Shown here: piece after piece, positions 32,887 through 44,238 of the stretch
Position numbering within the stretch: position 1 is the first letter of the stretch
Layout of the letters: each line of letters begins with the position of its first letter
Assembly (NCBI GenBank): GCA_007258455.2
Contig: VDFB02193867.1
Location: forward strand, 533,253,071-533,317,070
DNA from: Sequoia sempervirens
Taxonomy: Eukaryota; Streptophyta; Pinopsida; Cupressales; Cupressaceae
Direction of reading: 5' to 3'
Length of the DNA stretch: 64,000 bases
Translations under genes and position numbers: made by a program
Notes under the pieces: generated by a model
What the model saw: the letters and a program-made list of their open reading frames with translations, nothing else
What the model was told of the DNA's origin: nothing
The model's database searches: none

Positions 32887-35800
32887 ATGGAATTGGGTGC
32901 AGGAACTTCAGGGGCATCTGCTGAAAAGGATAAGGGTAAGAAGTCAGGAAGGACCCCTTGGGGGAAGGAAGACAAAGATCAAATGAAGTATCAATTCCAA
33001 GGCGAGCTGCTCCACTCAAAGGTCTCAACAGACTGGAAGGAAATTACCGACACCAACATTGGCCAAGTAGATATCGATGAATTCACTCAGAGGGTCAGGG
33101 TCAACTCGACAATGAAAAATGCTAGATTAATATGACAGAGTGGAATAGCCATGGATGTTGGTTTCCCTCCATCTCTAGTGGCACCTGAATTAGTCATGGC
33201 TTGTCGAGAAGCCTGTCAGATAGATACCAAAACAATTATGGATAAGGAGGGAAACATCCTCACAGACATGTCGCCGGAAGGGATCACCAAGACATTCCAC
33301 ATTCCCACATTCCAATAGATGGAGGTCCCCACATTAAAAGAATGCCAAGCGGCGTGGGATGCTAATCCAATAGGGTGCAGGAAGTCAATAAATCTGCATT
33401 AGCTTAAGGAAAAATGGGGCAGCGCTATGAAGGTTCCCTAGGAACTCTTCCATAGTTATTTCCATGAGGATTACCATGACCTGGTAACCTTATTGAGTAG
33501 GGTTATGGGTCTTCCAATGGCCGCCTACTTCCATGAGTGGATGGCATACTATATTGAGAAGATCCTGCAGGGAAATGAGGATGTTACAACCAAAGTCTAT
33601 TCTACTGGGGAGGCATCATTAGCAACTGCTTCCACGAGCAGTTTGTCAATGTGAAGAAGAGCTCCAAGTTCTACATGACCTCCTACCTTGTCTACTCCCT
33701 AGCAGATCAAAGACAATACAGCGGGTTGTTTGTAGCACCTGATCAGGGGCAAAAGCAAGGACTTAAAGCCTATGACAAATATCCACAGCTCTAGTACTGC
33801 AACTTCAAGAAGGAGTACTGCAGGGTCAATGACGCCTTCATTGGCCATATCATTAGACTGATTTCTGGGGACTTTGAGAGGAGAGTCTTCCACAGTGCCA
33901 GGGCGCTTCTGAAGCAATATACTTTTTTGTTCATCTAGTTTCCCAAATTTACATACATCCAGGCCCAGGGCTTCTCTGAAAGGACAAATAGATTGCCTCG
34001 GTACCCAAATGGAAGAATCATCCTCTTGGAGCTCTCTTGGCAACTCCAACACATCTAGGCAATCTTCAGCAACAAGCATATAGCGGGGATCTCCTACCCC
34101 ATGACCCTTGGCCAAGCATGTATTGACTGCAGACATCCTAATGTGCCAGCAACTCTGAGAAGCAGTTGAAGGAGTACCATTTCGACTGGTACACCGCTCG
34201 CCCACAGATGGATCCACATGGCCACATAAGGAAAGCACTGGGGCCAGCATATGCCCATCAATATCACATTGAGGATTTCTAGGCTGACTGCTAGGATGAC
34301 AAAGAAGTGCGTGCAAGGCACTATATGCACATGACTGTGTAGTTCTTGAGAAGAGTGCAACCATTCCTAGTACTGGACCAGGTTGAGGAGGATGAGTCCA
34401 TAATCATTCACCCTAGGTACCCTGCGGTTGCCAACCTGCCAATACCATCAATCGACTGGGATGAATAGGAGGTCGATGACCTAGACACCATAACCCAGCC
34501 GATTCTAACTCGTACCCAGGAGTGGATCGATGGACAGGTGGTACATCTAATGCGATAAGGAGTAGACCTGACCTATGAGAGGCTCAAAAGCAAGCGAAGT
34601 GCCACATAAAATGTCGTTGCCACCACGTCGACTGGTGAGACCTCCAAGTCTCCTCCAGTCACTAGGTCCCAGAAAAGGAAAGGAACAAAGACTGTGCAAT
34701 CTCCAAATCCCAAGGAACAAGTGAAGAAATAAATGGGAGGCTCATCTCCCAAAAGGCTCAAACAAGTAGTGGGTACAACAGAATTGCTGCCTCCATTGGC
34801 TCTCCTTGTCCCTCTTATAGCACCGCCCGTCTCCCTGGCTATGGCCGCCGCATCTCTACCAGCAGTGGACATTTCTGTCCATCTTGCCCCTTCACCCCCG
34901 CCCGGGTCGGTAGTCGTCATTGATTCCTCTTCTGGCATGACCACTCCACCTTCCTCTACTACCATGTCGCCAATTACATCACTTCCTCTGGCAACCATAA
35001 CATCGCCTATTCCCACTACCACTATGCCCGAGGCTCTTACATGACATATGCAAAACCTTCCATCTGAGCTCTCCCATATCCTAATGGATCCAACTCTTTA
35101 GACAGCCCTTGCCTAAGTCCTTGCAATGACTCAACCTTCACAATCGCCGACAGGGCTACCAGCTATGGAAACCATAATGCAAATCTCAAAAGAGTTGGAG
35201 GAATGAGAGCAGGAAGCCTCAAAGTTTGTAGAGGAGGAGGCTGATGAGTATCATGAGCACCCCGAGTATGAGCACCGAACTATCGACAGGGTGGTTTACG
35301 AGGAGGAAGAGACAGGCTCTTCCAAGAGTGGAGATGAAGAGGGTGGCTCGGGTGTTAAGGAAATCATCCAAACTTTTGATGAGGACCTTGAGGAGGAGGT
35401 GGCACGGCAGCTAAAGGACGTTGGGGCAGAGGCAGAAGAGTCACCACATGGTGAAGAGGGGAAACCACTAGAAGAGCAACAGACAAAGGACTTAACTGAG
35501 GCTGAAGCCCATGTTATCACAGGCCTCGAGGCTGAGGTTACCAAGGAGAAGATAGAAGAAGAAGCATCAAAAGAAGAAGGTCCCATCTGGCAGCCATCCA
35601 CCAAGCTGCCTATCAAATGCCTCGTATTTGTTCATGACTTCGACGAAGAGGAGGAGGATGCTGCCCAAAAGAAAGGAGAACCCCAAAAGGAAAAAGAGGC
35701 AGAAGTCTTGCCTTTGACTGAGAAGGGCGAGGGTAGCTGTGATTCACCTAATGGGAAGTCTGCTATGCCCGAGTGGTTGGAAAGACAACTTGAGAAAATG

Positions 35801-36946
35801 ACCCCAGTGCTGAAGGACCCAAGGGCGAGGTTGGAGGCCATCTTGGCTCGATCTGAAATCACAACGAAGAAGGAGAAGAATCCCAAGGTCTGATCCAAGA
35901 TAACAATAGATGCTTCTGGCTCCTAAGCAGCGCAAATTGCAACACCTACAATTGGCCAAGTAGGGGTGAGTTATAATATCTCCACCATTGACTTGGGGAC
36001 TGCAACCCGAGAGTAGAAGGTCAAGCACTTGGAGGAGTCAGTGGCCACAGTGGTACACCTGATAAAGCAGGACAAGGTCTCAAAGGATGAGCTCAAGGTG
36101 CAGGTTGCAGTGTTAATAGACTACATAAAGCAATGGTCCTCAATGGACGACCTGCCCACTACATCCATGGTTGCGCCGCAATTGCTTTCTAAGGAGCAAA
36201 TAGATAAAATGAAAATAAGGAAGAACTTGGAGAAAACTATCAAGGACTGGTTCCGACAGGTCTCATACTTCAGAAACATGGGAATCAGCAGGGCTCTGCG
36301 AACAACCAACAAGTTCTTAGACTTGATACAATCTCTGGAGAGCATGAAGAGGCTTTGCACCAATTTCCCCGCAACTTACGACTCCACCTTCCCAAGGATC
36401 GAAGCTATCCTTCAAATGCCTGAGGCCACGTGGGAGGAGAAGCTAGAGCTTAAAAGAGAAGATCACTGGCTAATGGATGTGTGGTGCAAAGACTTCACAA
36501 ATTGAAAGGAGAGATTGGAGAAAATCCTTAGTAGGGTGGATCTAGACATTGAGTGGATCAAGGAGATTTGGGCGGAATGTGCTTGGTATCTTAAGCTAAT
36601 GACAGGCTATGATATGCCCACTGTGCAAATGGATCTAGAAAAGATCAAACCATACTTCCAGGAGAAGATGAAGGAGGGGATAGTTGGAGAAATCACAACG
36701 GAGTTCCTAAGTTTTACTGCTTGTGCCTTCGACCAATCAGAGTTGTTCAAAGACCAAGGCTCAAAATATGACGAGGATTGGAAAAGGCTGGAAGAAAATG
36801 CTAAGGAATGGAGCTACCAGGTGTTGCAGTGTGAAATCCTTGAAATAGACAAGCTCCAGGTGGTCATCCTCAAATATATAGAACATGCACCTTCTGAGGA
36901 GCAGGAGGACAGCCCAGCCAAAGACAAAGACCTTCCTGAAGAGTAG
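32887..36946 (+). pseudogene. LTR-encoded ~1,350-codon protein of unknown family (copy in solo LTR)
   Basis: Starts MELGAG at 32887, in frame 1 to about 33605. A one-base loss relative to the other copy then shifts the frame. It continues SNCFHEQFVNVKKSSKFYMT and YLVYSLADQRQYSGLFVAPD, later YTARPQMDPHGHIRKALGPA after another break. From 34733 to 36946 one frame holds apart from stops. There it has basic, NLS-like patches (SQKRKG, SPKRLKQ), a Thr/Pro-rich linker, a Glu-rich acidic/coiled-coil segment (VVYEEEETGSSKSGDEEGGS), PEWLERQLEKMTPVLKDPRA, and a helical C-terminus with YFRNMGISRALRTTNKFLDL, ending DLPEE. Family unknown to me; a gag-derived or accessory protein is possible. Confidence 0.7.
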
Positions 36947-37140
36947 CTACAACAAAGAAAACAACAATCAGCTACAGGAAAAAAGAGCTATAGTGCCATC
37001 CAAAAGAGGACGAAATAGGATAAAACAAAAGTGTAATTTTAAATTGAGATCTATTTGGGGGTAGGTGAAACCCTATTTTGTAATGAATCTTGGCCACACA
37101 CTGAGAATGAATCTTGGCCATTCATTTAACTTTTTGAAAA

Positions 37141-37150
37141 CTATAAATAG
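37141..37150 (+). promoter_or_regulatory. LTR TATA box of giant solo LTR
   Basis: CTATAAATAG about 195 bp after the ORF stop and about 900 bp before the LTR end, in the same place as in the other related LTRs. It places the ORF in U3. Confidence 0.6.
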
Positions 37151-38049
37151 GGCACTCCTCTCATTTGCAAAGAGAGAGTTGAGTTGTCGTAAAGGCATGC
37201 TGTAGAAATTTATAAGAAAAAGCATTGAATTGGTGTATTTTCTTGGTTTCTCTCATGTTATTTGATTCATTCTCCAATGTTAGATGCTTGACTTAGATCT
37301 TATTTCTGTTTAGTTAGCTTTCTTCTTACTTTGGATAAATCTTAGGAATGTTGTTGGATGATCATGTAAATTCCTGCCATGTTGATGATTTCTTTGTCCA
37401 TACTTTTTGTTGTTTGCTGATGGTAGATAGTTGTGCAAAGTTAGCTTGGACTCGATTTGAAAGTTGATCCAAACATTTATCTTTGATTCATGCATGTATG
37501 TGGTGGATGAAGGATAACATATTTGCAGACCTTAGAAGATAGCACAATTTCCATGATACTGTGAAATCCCTGGTTAAGTGGGATATTGTTTTCAGGAATT
37601 GTCCATTGCAGGAACTCCATTGTCACTATTCATAGCAAGCTTCAGACTTAGGAACTTTTCCTTCCCTTTGTCTTTTTCCTTTTTTTAGTAACTGACCTAT
37701 GCTAAGGTTCATTGCACATTGTAAAGCCAAATCCAACAACTAAATGGAGTCCAAGATTGTTGTTTGAACCTACAGCCGGTGCGTAACAACTTTCCATCAT
37801 AAGAACTCCATTTCAAGATCCAACTTCCATGCTTTGTGTCCTTGCTTTGTATTTTTTGTAAGACCACCTTGTAATTCTAGCAAATCACATCAAACTACTA
37901 AGGTATCTAAGCACTGTCATGACCTGACATCCGAGAGACCTTGGGATAGTGTTCTGCAATTTGATTGTGGGAGATTGTCTTTCAAGAGAGGTAGTGCGCC
38001 TATGTACTACCTGTGTTGAGAAGTGCATAAAAACACCATCAACAGAAAT

Positions 38050-41000
38050 CACTACAAACATGAATATTATTACATTGCAATTTCAAATCTTGAAGAACAT
38101 TGGGATCCCCATCTAAATGTAGGCTTCGGTTGTATTTCAGTCCATAAATATACCAATCTGTCTAGATACTGCCAACTTACGAAGTGTAGTCTTGTACTCC
38201 TCCAAGTGCGTAATTTGTACTTCTTTTATTCTGTCTTTGGAGTGCTCAGTCTTCTTTGAGTAGATATTTATTATGGTCGACACTCATTTTAGCTCGATAG
38301 AAGCAACATTATAAATTATCACTCATGAATGATTAGGGACCAAGCGATAATTTTTTTATTTTTATTGTTTCCTACAACTCCTCATAAATGTCTCATATCT
38401 ACATTTAGTTGTAGAAATGAATTCATGTTTCGTATTATCAGACATTTATGGTATTACTGCCACCATCCAAAATTGTTTGTCCTACCTTGTCACCTCTACA
38501 GTAAAGAAGGGATAGAAGGTAGTGTAGAAAAAATTTTACGTGGGGGCGAGGGACCAGGTCACAAGCTATATGATATTGGTAGTAAGGAAACGAGAGTAGG
38601 TTAGTAGCAGGCGCATAAGAATTTTGAATAATCTTGTTTCCTATCAGCCCCTTTGTAAGTAACCATTTTTATGCTCTGTGCCTTCTCCCTTTGTTCTTTC
38701 CTTTTGAAGTGACAATTTTAAGCTAGTCTTCTATGGTGATGACTTGTTAATAATTGAATGCCTACAAGAATAATGGTATAATGTTTTGGCCCGACGTGTT
38801 TAAAACTAATGAAGGGACAGTATTAAAGACTGATGGCCACCTCCATTGCTTATTAAGGATGTCTCCTGCCTTGCTACGGATCAACAGGTATAAATATTTA
38901 AATCTGATGCATTTGATTCTCACAGGTATAAGGCTCACATTTCGAGGAAAGAATTAATAAATCACTCTAAAATATTTACTTGAGGAACGGGTAGAAGGGG
39001 AGCCATTGATTACGCATTGAATGAGGATCAACAAATACGCACTGGCTACTCTATGTGATATCAGGGAAGATCACAGTTGTGAATACTTGATATATTTCTT
39101 CGATTCCTCAAATTATATAATTGAGATAAATACACTAGTGGATCTAACTTGCAGGTTTATTTTTTTTTTCACTGATTTAGCAACTGCCTTCCTTCATCAT
39201 TTCATGTGATTCCAAGGACAAAATCTTCCCAAGTATCTACCACGTACATTTATTTACTGATAGAAATTTGTGCTAGCATAGCTTCCTTCTTTAAAATAAA
39301 TTAATATAGTTAGATACATTACGTGTATAACCAAATGCATACCCTTTTGAAAGAATAGTTCTTTCCGATAAAATTTATCATTGCTGAAATTTTATTGATT
39401 TTACAGGTTGAAATAAATAATCAAAGTTGTTTGACTTCTATAAAGGATTGTAAAATATGATATCATGTGTCATTTTTGATTTAAAAGATTGTTGAAGAGA
39501 TGTTTTAAAATTATGAAAACAAATATCCTTTATCAGAGTGTGTATGGATTAACATTTGTTACTGAGTTAATTCCTTGTCAATTTTGTTAAAATGTTTTCC
39601 TCAAATGGTTAACATTTCTTGTGTATACTTCTATCACTTATTATGAATATTTTCCAAAACTCTTGTTTGTAAATCTTCTATAGGTACAAATGAAGGAAAA
39701 ACAAAGAAGGTACAAGGAGGAGCGAAAAACAAAAACAAGAAAGTGAAGGAGGCTAACGAAAGGAAAAACAAGGTGTCAAAGACTAATGAAGGAGAAGGAA
39801 AATGAAAGAAGGAGAATGAAGATGACATTTTGGGAAGATTAAAGTGTTTTTTAACACTTTAGTGTTTGTTTTAAACACTTTTCGTGAAATTGTTTATCTT
39901 TTCATTTTAGGACACTAATTTTCATTTGGGTTTAAAAAGAACAATTTGACTTTTCATTTGCAAAGGGATAAAATTGAAACTTAGACACCTACTAGATTTC
40001 AATTTGGGATAAAATTGGACAAGCAACTTCACACTTGATATTGGTGTTTTAAAATGAATCAAATCATTGATTTGAAGGATAAAATGAATGTGTGCCTTTA
40101 TTGTTTTGTAATTATTTACAAAAAGTAATATCATCAAAAGACATATGTGCTTCTCTCACGCCTCACGACGATCTTGAGAATCAAAAGGATTTTGGTGACA
40201 TTAAGTTGTGTAAATAATTACCCTTACACATCTCGATTTGGGTTTAAAATTGAACATCTTGTGTGAGTGTGAGTAGAGCATCATCGCTTATATTCTCTTT
40301 CTTTGAGTCATCAAAGATTGATCAACTTACGGATTTTATCTTTTCTTCCTTTTGTTTATCCTAGAGGGCCTGCCTTGGGGAAAAAGTACTCACCCAAGGG
40401 AATGACTCAACCAGTAACACTCTAAATCCAAGAGTATTTCCAACTAGGATATAAATGTGGGTATTAGAGTAAACACCAGTATCACGCAGTTGATTCTGAC
40501 GAGATGGATCCAAAAGGGGACTCTTGCTATATGGTTCAATCTCCATGAATGGAAATTTTGAAATAAAACCCTTGTTTGTAGTGGCCTATCAATCCATTGA
40601 GCAAGTTTATCAAAGTAGTGCATTGGAACTTAGATTCCAAGAAGTTACTTGCCATGTCTGATCTTGGTTAAAGTATAGAGGTTAAGACTTCATTCTTAAC
40701 ATACCTTTATACTCTTTCCTTGGTTTCATGTAAAATCCTCTCTTCTACAAAAGGCATGAGGAAAGCCCACTAAGAAAAACGTACCCATTGAGCTAGGATG
40801 TCAATATTGCTTGTGGTTTGAAAAAACAGTGTGTGATCCAAAACATCAAAACCAATATTCAACGAATCATCAAAATTGCAAACTGTTTAGGAGAAGTAAA
40901 TATCCTTGAAAAAATTCACATGTTATTGCTTGCCCTTGGGATTTGTATCCTTAGAGGCATCTAAACATTTGGATTTCATCTCAATTTGCTTCTACTAAAG

Positions 41001-41530
41001 TCAACTTTAGGTAACCTTTGCCTTGATTTCCTCGACTTCCGCATAATGCACTTTGTGGGATGAAAGAGAATTAGGACATTGGACATTTAGTTGAAAACCT
41101 AATCAAAAGGGTGTTTGTCATAAAACGAATCCATTAAGCAAAGATTGAATCAATTGGACCCCACACATGTGCTTGGCATCTTTTGGTCATATGGTTTTCA
41201 TGCAAACATTGGTCTTTTGATTTTGAATTACTCTTAGAGAAAGGCATGTTCTTCACTATCTTGGCCTAGTACACAAGTCCTTCTTAGGTTCATTTAGCAT
41301 GAAATCAAACACTTCATCCATCCAAACATTTATCAAAAATCCATTCCACCAAACAACTTTAGAGCTTTGTAAACATCATTCTAGACTTGGGTAAATCATC
41401 AAATCAAAATCACCTTGTTTAGTTAGGTGTATGGGAATGCATCCTTTCTCATACATTTAATTAAATTAGCAATCCTTTTGAACAAGTTCATCCTAAGATC
41501 ACATCGAACATCTTAGGGTTTACAAGTTCA
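38050..41530 (+). other. Internal region of outer element with exon-like pieces
   Basis: About 3.5 kb of mostly AT-rich sequence. Two stretches look like host-type exons on the plus strand. One, 38754-38890, reads NGIMFWPDVFKTNEGTVLKT and HLHCLLRMSPALLRINR up to a GT donor-like site. The other is a Lys-rich segment after a CTATAG acceptor at about 39684 (TNEGKTKKVQGG...KVKEANERKNKV). I cannot name the gene. This could be a captured host transcript or gene segment, or chance. The remainder (39850-41530) shows no convincing coding sequence. Confidence 0.35.
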
Positions 41531-42212
41531 TTGTCTAAATCAAACCAACCAAAATCAAACCTTAAGTCTAGCATTGATCCAAAGTTCCTAAACATTCATC
41601 ACTCGTATCATTTACACCTTTCATCCTTCATCTCGTCATTAGTCCTAAGAACCTTAGAGGTCACTTTTACAACAAGGTCAAAACACAAGAGGAACATGGA
41701 ATACAAACTTAGTCCATACATCATGAGTAATCCAAATCAATTGAACTTTCAAAGCCTTACAATGCTGATTGATTATCAACACTCACACTTATACAATCCA
41801 TACATGGGATCATTACCATATACAAATATCAATGGAACAACTAGGGTGAGTATCCCCAAATCAAAGATTTGAGCACATTTCCTGATGGTAGATCTAAATC
41901 CAAACCTACAAGTTTGTCAACCAAACAATCAAAGCATGAGCCTTCAAAAGAACAACATCATCCCACCAAATCCCTACAAGCCAAATGAGAAAGTACCATG
42001 CACAAGTATTCGAAACATGAATCCAGAAAACTTTGGGATGGATACATTTGCAAATCATACAAATATTCCAAACATGAACAATTTTCAATTTCAACCTATC
42101 ATCATCCCAAGTCAAAACAATGTCAAAAATTGATTTGACCATGATCCCATTTGAAAACCACAAGTATGCATCCCAAATCTACTTGAACAAAAACTAAATC
42201 AACTATATCAAG
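41531..42212 (+). pseudogene. Gag-like ORF of outer element, 5' piece
   Basis: Asn/Pro/Gln-rich coding-like sequence (IHHSYHLHLSSFISSLVLRT at the start, then NPNLQVCQPNNQSMSLQKNN). The frame that begins at 41885 continues, despite two stops, up to the solo LTR border, and the same frame resumes on the far side at 55314. This supports a true reading frame that was split by the insertion. No family recognised; Asn/Gln-rich N-terminal gag regions are common in large non-autonomous plant elements (inference). Confidence 0.5.
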
Positions 42213-42217
42213 GGAGT
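42213..42217. other. Target-site duplication GGAGT (left)
   Basis: GGAGT here and at 55309-55313 flank the split solo LTR; perfect 5-bp match. Confidence 0.9.
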
Positions 42218-44238
42218 TGTTGTGCATGTTTTGCACACACGCCCCGCCGTAGGCAAGGACCCCCTTTTTTCCACTCCCGACAAGATGCTTTTCTCCTGTC
42301 TTGTTTTGCGTGCCCCATTTTCAAACCCAAATTGGTCATGTGCCTTCAAATGATCAAACCCCCTACCCAAATTCACCTACTTGGGGTATTCAAATCTGTG
42401 GAGAAATGAGGTCCGCTGTCCCTTTTTCTGCCTTTTGTCTTATTTTTGCTATTTTGGAAACATCTGTGGACCCTCATTGCTCCCGTTTCCACAATTTTGA
42501 CTTTGGGGGCAACCTTTTTTAGATCTGGGATGTGTTCCTAGTGCTTAAATGAACTGCCAAGGTTTCGTCAATGTTCTATTAAGTTTCGATGGTTTCAGAA
42601 CTTTACCTCAAGAATTCCCTTCCTCGGCAGTTTTGGAAACATCCATGGACCCCCGTCACTCCCGTTTCCTTAATTTTGACTTTGGGGGAAACCTTTTTTG
42701 GATTTGGGATGTGTTTCAGGTGCATAAATGAATTGCCAAGGTTTCATCAGAGTTTGGTTAAGTTTCGATGGTTTCAAAACTTTCCCTTCAGAATTCCCTT
42801 CCTCCTTGGCTATTTGGAAACATTAGTGGACCCCCGTCACTCCCATTTCTGAAATTTTGACTTTAGGGCCAACTTTTTGGTGGATTTGGGATGTGTTCCT
42901 AGTGCTTAAATGAACTGTCAAGGTTTCCTCAATGTTTCATTAAGATGGTTTCGGAACTTTGCCTCCAGAATTCCCTTCATCCTTGGCTATTTAGAAACAT
43001 CCGTGGACCCTTGTCGCTCCTGTTTCCACATTTTTTACTTTGGGGTCACCCTTTTTCGGATCTAGGATGTGTTTGATGTGCATAAATGTACTGCCAAGGT
43101 TTCGTCGAAGTTTGGTTAAGTTTCGGTGGTTTCAGAGCTTTGTCCCCCTTTTGCTATTTTGGAACATTGGGCAGCCACCTCCCTCCTAGCCTCTGGAGCC
43201 CGGCCCCTCTGTGACCGTTTCCTGGACTCCGCCTCTTTGTGGTCATTTTGAATATCTAACGGCCCCTCCTTCCCAACCTCTGGAACCTAGGCCCTCTATG
43301 GCGGTTTCTACGAGTCCATCCCTCCTTGGCTGTTTTGAACATCTAGGAGCCTCCCTTTTTCTTGGTTGTTTTGAACATCCAGGAGCCTACCTCCTTCCCA
43401 GCTATTTTGAACATCTGGGAACCTTCTTCCTTCCCAGCTATTTTGGAAACATCCAGGAGCTCGTCTCCTTCTCGGATGTTTTGAACATCTGGGGGCCTGC
43501 CTTCTTCCTGGCTATTTTGGCTTCCGTCTGCTATCTGCCTTCTGGCTTTCCTCCGATGTCTTTCTGCCCTCTGGCGCTCACACCCTTGAAGCACACATTA
43601 ATGTTTATGGCCCAAATGAGCTCCAAATATGAATATCAAGATATTTTGATGATGCATGGATAGATCTAACAGGGAATTTGTAGGTTTGACTAACATTTTC
43701 TTTAACTCATGTATAAATGCACTTACGACACTTTGTGTTTCTAGGAGTCAAGAAGCTTTCCGTGGGTCTATCGGAGAGGCCCATTGAGGGAGTTGTCCTA
43801 CCTTTTCTAGATGATGATTTCTAAGGAGCTTTCTGCCCGAATTAGGGGCCACCAATCCATTGATGCAAGTCATCAACTGACCTGTTTGATCCAATTAAAA
43901 ATATTGCAAGTCCACCAGATGGAGGGCAACCTTCAAACAATCTTTGCTACATTAAAGAGGGAAATAAGCTACAAGAAAAATCTGCTACAACACTTGAACA
44001 CTAGATGACAAAACAACGCAAATACAAGGAATGTATTTTAAATTGCTAGATAATGGAGGGTAGGTGAAACCCTATTGTAAATAAAATCTGGGCCATTCGA
44101 TGTAATTGAATCCTAGCCATTCATTTGGGATTTGGAAAATTATAAATAGGGGATTGCCCCTCATTTGTAAGGGTTGGAGAGCTGTTGTAAAGACATTCTG
44201 CAGCAATAAAGAGTAACATTGCATGATTTATGGGTGTT
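42218..44238 (+). repeat. Solo LTR (2.8-kb family), 5' part; split by a nested element
   Basis: Starts TGTTGTGCATGTTTTGCACA and is collinear, inverted, with 45000-47187. It is interrupted at GGGTGTT (44238) by the nested element and resumes at 54552; the uninterrupted join is visible in the nested element's own LTR at about 44990-45015. Together with 54552-55308 it is a 2.78-kb LTR ending CATCAACA, flanked by GGAGT on both sides. Contains four ~180-bp tandem units, a zone of ~40-bp repeats (43320-43530) and TATA at 44139-44149. Confidence 0.9.
42440..43160 (+). repeat. ~180-bp tandem repeat array (4 units) in LTR
   Basis: Phrases GAAACATCxxTGGACCC recur at 42458, 42637, 42817 and 42992, i.e. 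every 175-180 bp, each followed by a CTCCCGTTTCC-like and GGATxTGGGATGTGTT-like block and a GGTTTCAGAACTTT-like block. Confidence 0.88.

Larger units (their letters stand above)
30850..38044 (+). mobile_element. Giant solo LTR (7,195 bp) carrying a decayed long ORF
   Basis: Starts TGATGTGCCCTCAG and ends CACCATCAACA, flanked by a perfect 5-bp target duplication GAAAT (30845-30849 and 38045-38049). It contains no primer site, polypurine tract or pol gene, so it is a single LTR left after LTR-LTR recombination. It is collinear, in opposite orientation, with the gypsy 5' LTR at 6046-13721. Order: GC-rich zone, acceptor-like CTTGCTTGCAG at about 32870-32880, ORF 32887-36946, TATA at 37141, palindrome gtagtgc..gtactac near the end. 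Confidence 0.92.

Noticed and set aside
33699..34364. A 221-codon minus-strand open frame
   Set aside because: It is antisense to the LTR-encoded protein, whose sense reading is matched by the second LTR copy; the corresponding antisense in 9635-10120 is also a shadow.
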